From: CAADGY01 sp035714225 | GTDB taxonomy: Bacteria > Acidobacteriota > Terriglobia > Bryobacterales > Bryobacteraceae | Length of the DNA stretch: 9,880 nt | Assembly: GCA_035714225.1 (NCBI GenBank) | Contig: DASTMK010000446.1 | Span: forward strand, 1-9,880 | Direction: 5' to 3' | Shown: in pieces, positions 8,863 through 9,880 of the stretch | How the letters are laid out: the number at the start of each line of letters is the position of its first letter | How positions within the stretch are numbered: the stretch's first letter is position 1 | The notes under the pieces: generated by a model | Told to the model about the DNA's origin: nothing | The model's input: the letters and a program-made list of their open reading frames with translations, nothing else | The model's database searches: none | Translations under genes and position numbers: made by a program

Positions 8863-8885
8863 ACTGACGGCGGTTTTTTGTCAGT
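8863..8885. repeat. Inverted repeat with a T6 loop just before the HD-GYP gene
   Basis: ACTGAC (8863-8868) and GTCAGT (8880-8885) are exact reverse complements around an 11-base loop that contains TTTTTT (8874-8879). It ends 13 bases before the ATG at 8899 and could hide or expose the start of translation. An alternative reading is a poor terminator for the upstream gene, with GCCG (8850-8853) pairing CGGC (8868-8871) ahead of the T run. Confidence 0.35.
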
Positions 8886-8898
8886 TCGTCCGTGCAGT

Positions 8899-9880
8899 AT
8901 GCACATAACAACGCACGAATCTAGCGCTATTAACGAGCTTTCTTCAACGCAGCCCGCATTCCTGTGTGAAGGATTTCCGCACGACGCGCCGGCGGATTCG
9001 TGCATTCTGATCGTCGATAATCAGGAAATCAACCGGCGCGTACTGCGCGGTATTCTCAAATCCTCGCGCTACCGGATTCTGGAGGCAACTTCGGCGGAAG
9101 ATGCCTTGGCAGTGTTGGAACGTGAAAAGGTCGATCTGATCATAGTCGATTTCGTGCTTCCGCAGATCAGCGGACCCGACCTCTGCCGCCGGTTAAAAAG
9201 CAATCGCAAGACACAGTTCATTCCCATCGTCATTCTGACCAGCGTGCAGGGCGTTGAAAACGAAATCAACGGGATGGTGTCGGGCGCCGACGAATTTCTT
9301 ACGCAGCCGCTTCACGGCGATGTCGTCCGGACGCGTATCCGGGCCATGCTGCGCAACAAGGCGGCGGTCGATTCACTCGAAGAAGCCGAAAGCATTCTGT
9401 TTGCGCTTGCCCAGACCATTGAGCATCGCGACTCTTACACCGCCGGACATTGCCAGCGGCTGGCCGCATACAGCTCGGCAATCGGCATAGCGATGGGACT
9501 CCCCCGCACTTCAATCATCGCGTTGCATCGAGGGGGCTATCTCCATGACATTGGAAAAATCGGGGTACCCGATTCCATTCTCTACAAGCAAGGTCCCCTG
9601 ACGGCCGAGGAATGGGAGATCATGCGCACGCACACGATTCGCGGCGAGCAGATCTGCCTGGCAATGAAAACGCTGGCGCCCGTATTGCCGATCATCCGGC
9701 ATCATCACGAAAAGTACGATGGATCGGGATATCCGGACGGGTTGCGGGGCAAAGAAATACCGCTGCTGGCCCGAATTCTTCAGGTGAGCGACATTTACGA
9801 TGCGCTCACAACCGCACGGCCCTACAAACCCGCGTTTTCTTCCGCACGCGCCATGGCGATCCTCGAAGAGGAATGCCAGG
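8899..9880 (+). CDS. REC/HD-GYP response regulator, c-di-GMP phosphodiesterase type; 3' end outside the window
   Basis: Reading frame open to the last base (327 codons seen). A ~34-residue leader precedes a receiver domain (about 35-152), a short helical linker, and an HD-GYP domain (about 163 onward) of the kind that hydrolyses cyclic di-GMP. HD-GYP marks are intact: His184, HDIGK at 216-220, His245, HHE at 269-271, DGSGYP at 274-279 and SDIYDALT at 297-304. In the receiver, the phospho-acceptor Asp84 and Thr114 are present, but the acidic pair reads Asp40-Asn41 and the conserved Lys before Pro137 is Gln136. These changes suggest altered or absent phosphorylation. The ATG at 8899 is the first in this frame after the stop at 8809-8811; TTG codons at 8848 and 8878 are alternatives, and no good ribosome binding site is visible. 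No partner kinase lies in the window. Only the distal C-terminal helices of HD-GYP are missing from view. Confidence 0.93.
   Translation, partial: MHITTHESSAINELSSTQPAFLCEGFPHDAPADSCILIVDNQEINRRVLRGILKSSRYRILEATSAEDALAVLEREKVDLIIVDFVLPQISGPDLCRRLKSNRKTQFIPIVILTSVQGVENEINGMVSGADEFLTQPLHGDVVRTRIRAMLRNKAAVDSLEEAESILFALAQTIEHRDSYTAGHCQRLAAYSSAIGIAMGLPRTSIIALHRGGYLHDIGKIGVPDSILYKQGPLTAEEWEIMRTHTIRGEQICLAMKTLAPVLPIIRHHHEKYDGSGYPDGLRGKEIPLLARILQVSDIYDALTTARPYKPAFSSARAMAILEEECQ

Noticed and set aside
8789..8898. Cyclic-di-GMP riboswitch in front of the HD-GYP gene
   Set aside because: I looked for the conserved GEMM core elements (GGNAANCC-like and GACGCAAAGC-like segments) and saw none; only the palindrome and a simple stem are present.

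Overview
The window looks like ordinary chromosome from a high-GC (roughly 60 %) Gram-negative bacterium, most likely an Acidobacteriota member of the Solibacter/Bryobacter type. That placement is an inference from the style of the proteins: an exported DUF5060/DUF4038 protein, an exported RraA-family protein, a Q/G/P-rich N-terminal extension on Rho, and an HD-GYP response regulator. No rRNA or other phylogenetic marker is present, so it is not proven.

Layout: (1) 11-4457, plus strand: three housekeeping genes in a tight row, lon (ATP-dependent protease), engB/ysxC (ribosome-assembly GTPase) and rho (transcription terminator). rho starts with TTG inside the end of engB. (2) 4546-7073, plus strand: a secreted putative glycoside hydrolase (DUF5060 + DUF4038), joined by a 4-base stop/start overlap to tsaB, needed for the tRNA t6A modification. 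(3) 7095-8000, minus strand: an RraA/HMG-aldolase-family protein with a signal peptide, convergent with tsaB. (4) 8105-8788, plus strand: a small exported lytic transglycosylase, divergent from the RraA gene across a ~100-base regulatory gap. (5) 8899 to the end, plus strand: a response regulator with REC and HD-GYP (c-di-GMP phosphodiesterase) domains, cut by the window edge.

The first block and tsaB serve core protein quality control, ribosome maturation, transcription termination and tRNA modification. The other genes serve cell-surface polymer or small-molecule metabolism, peptidoglycan remodelling and c-di-GMP signalling. No RNA gene, CRISPR array, insertion sequence, prophage gene or attachment site was seen. 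No gap between genes exceeds 111 bases.

I found no convincing new multi-gene system. The points most worth a second look are the REC domain with altered conserved residues in front of an intact HD-GYP domain, the exported RraA-family protein, a perfect 16-base palindrome upstream of the HD-GYP gene, and a perfect 9-base inverted repeat inside the start of lon.
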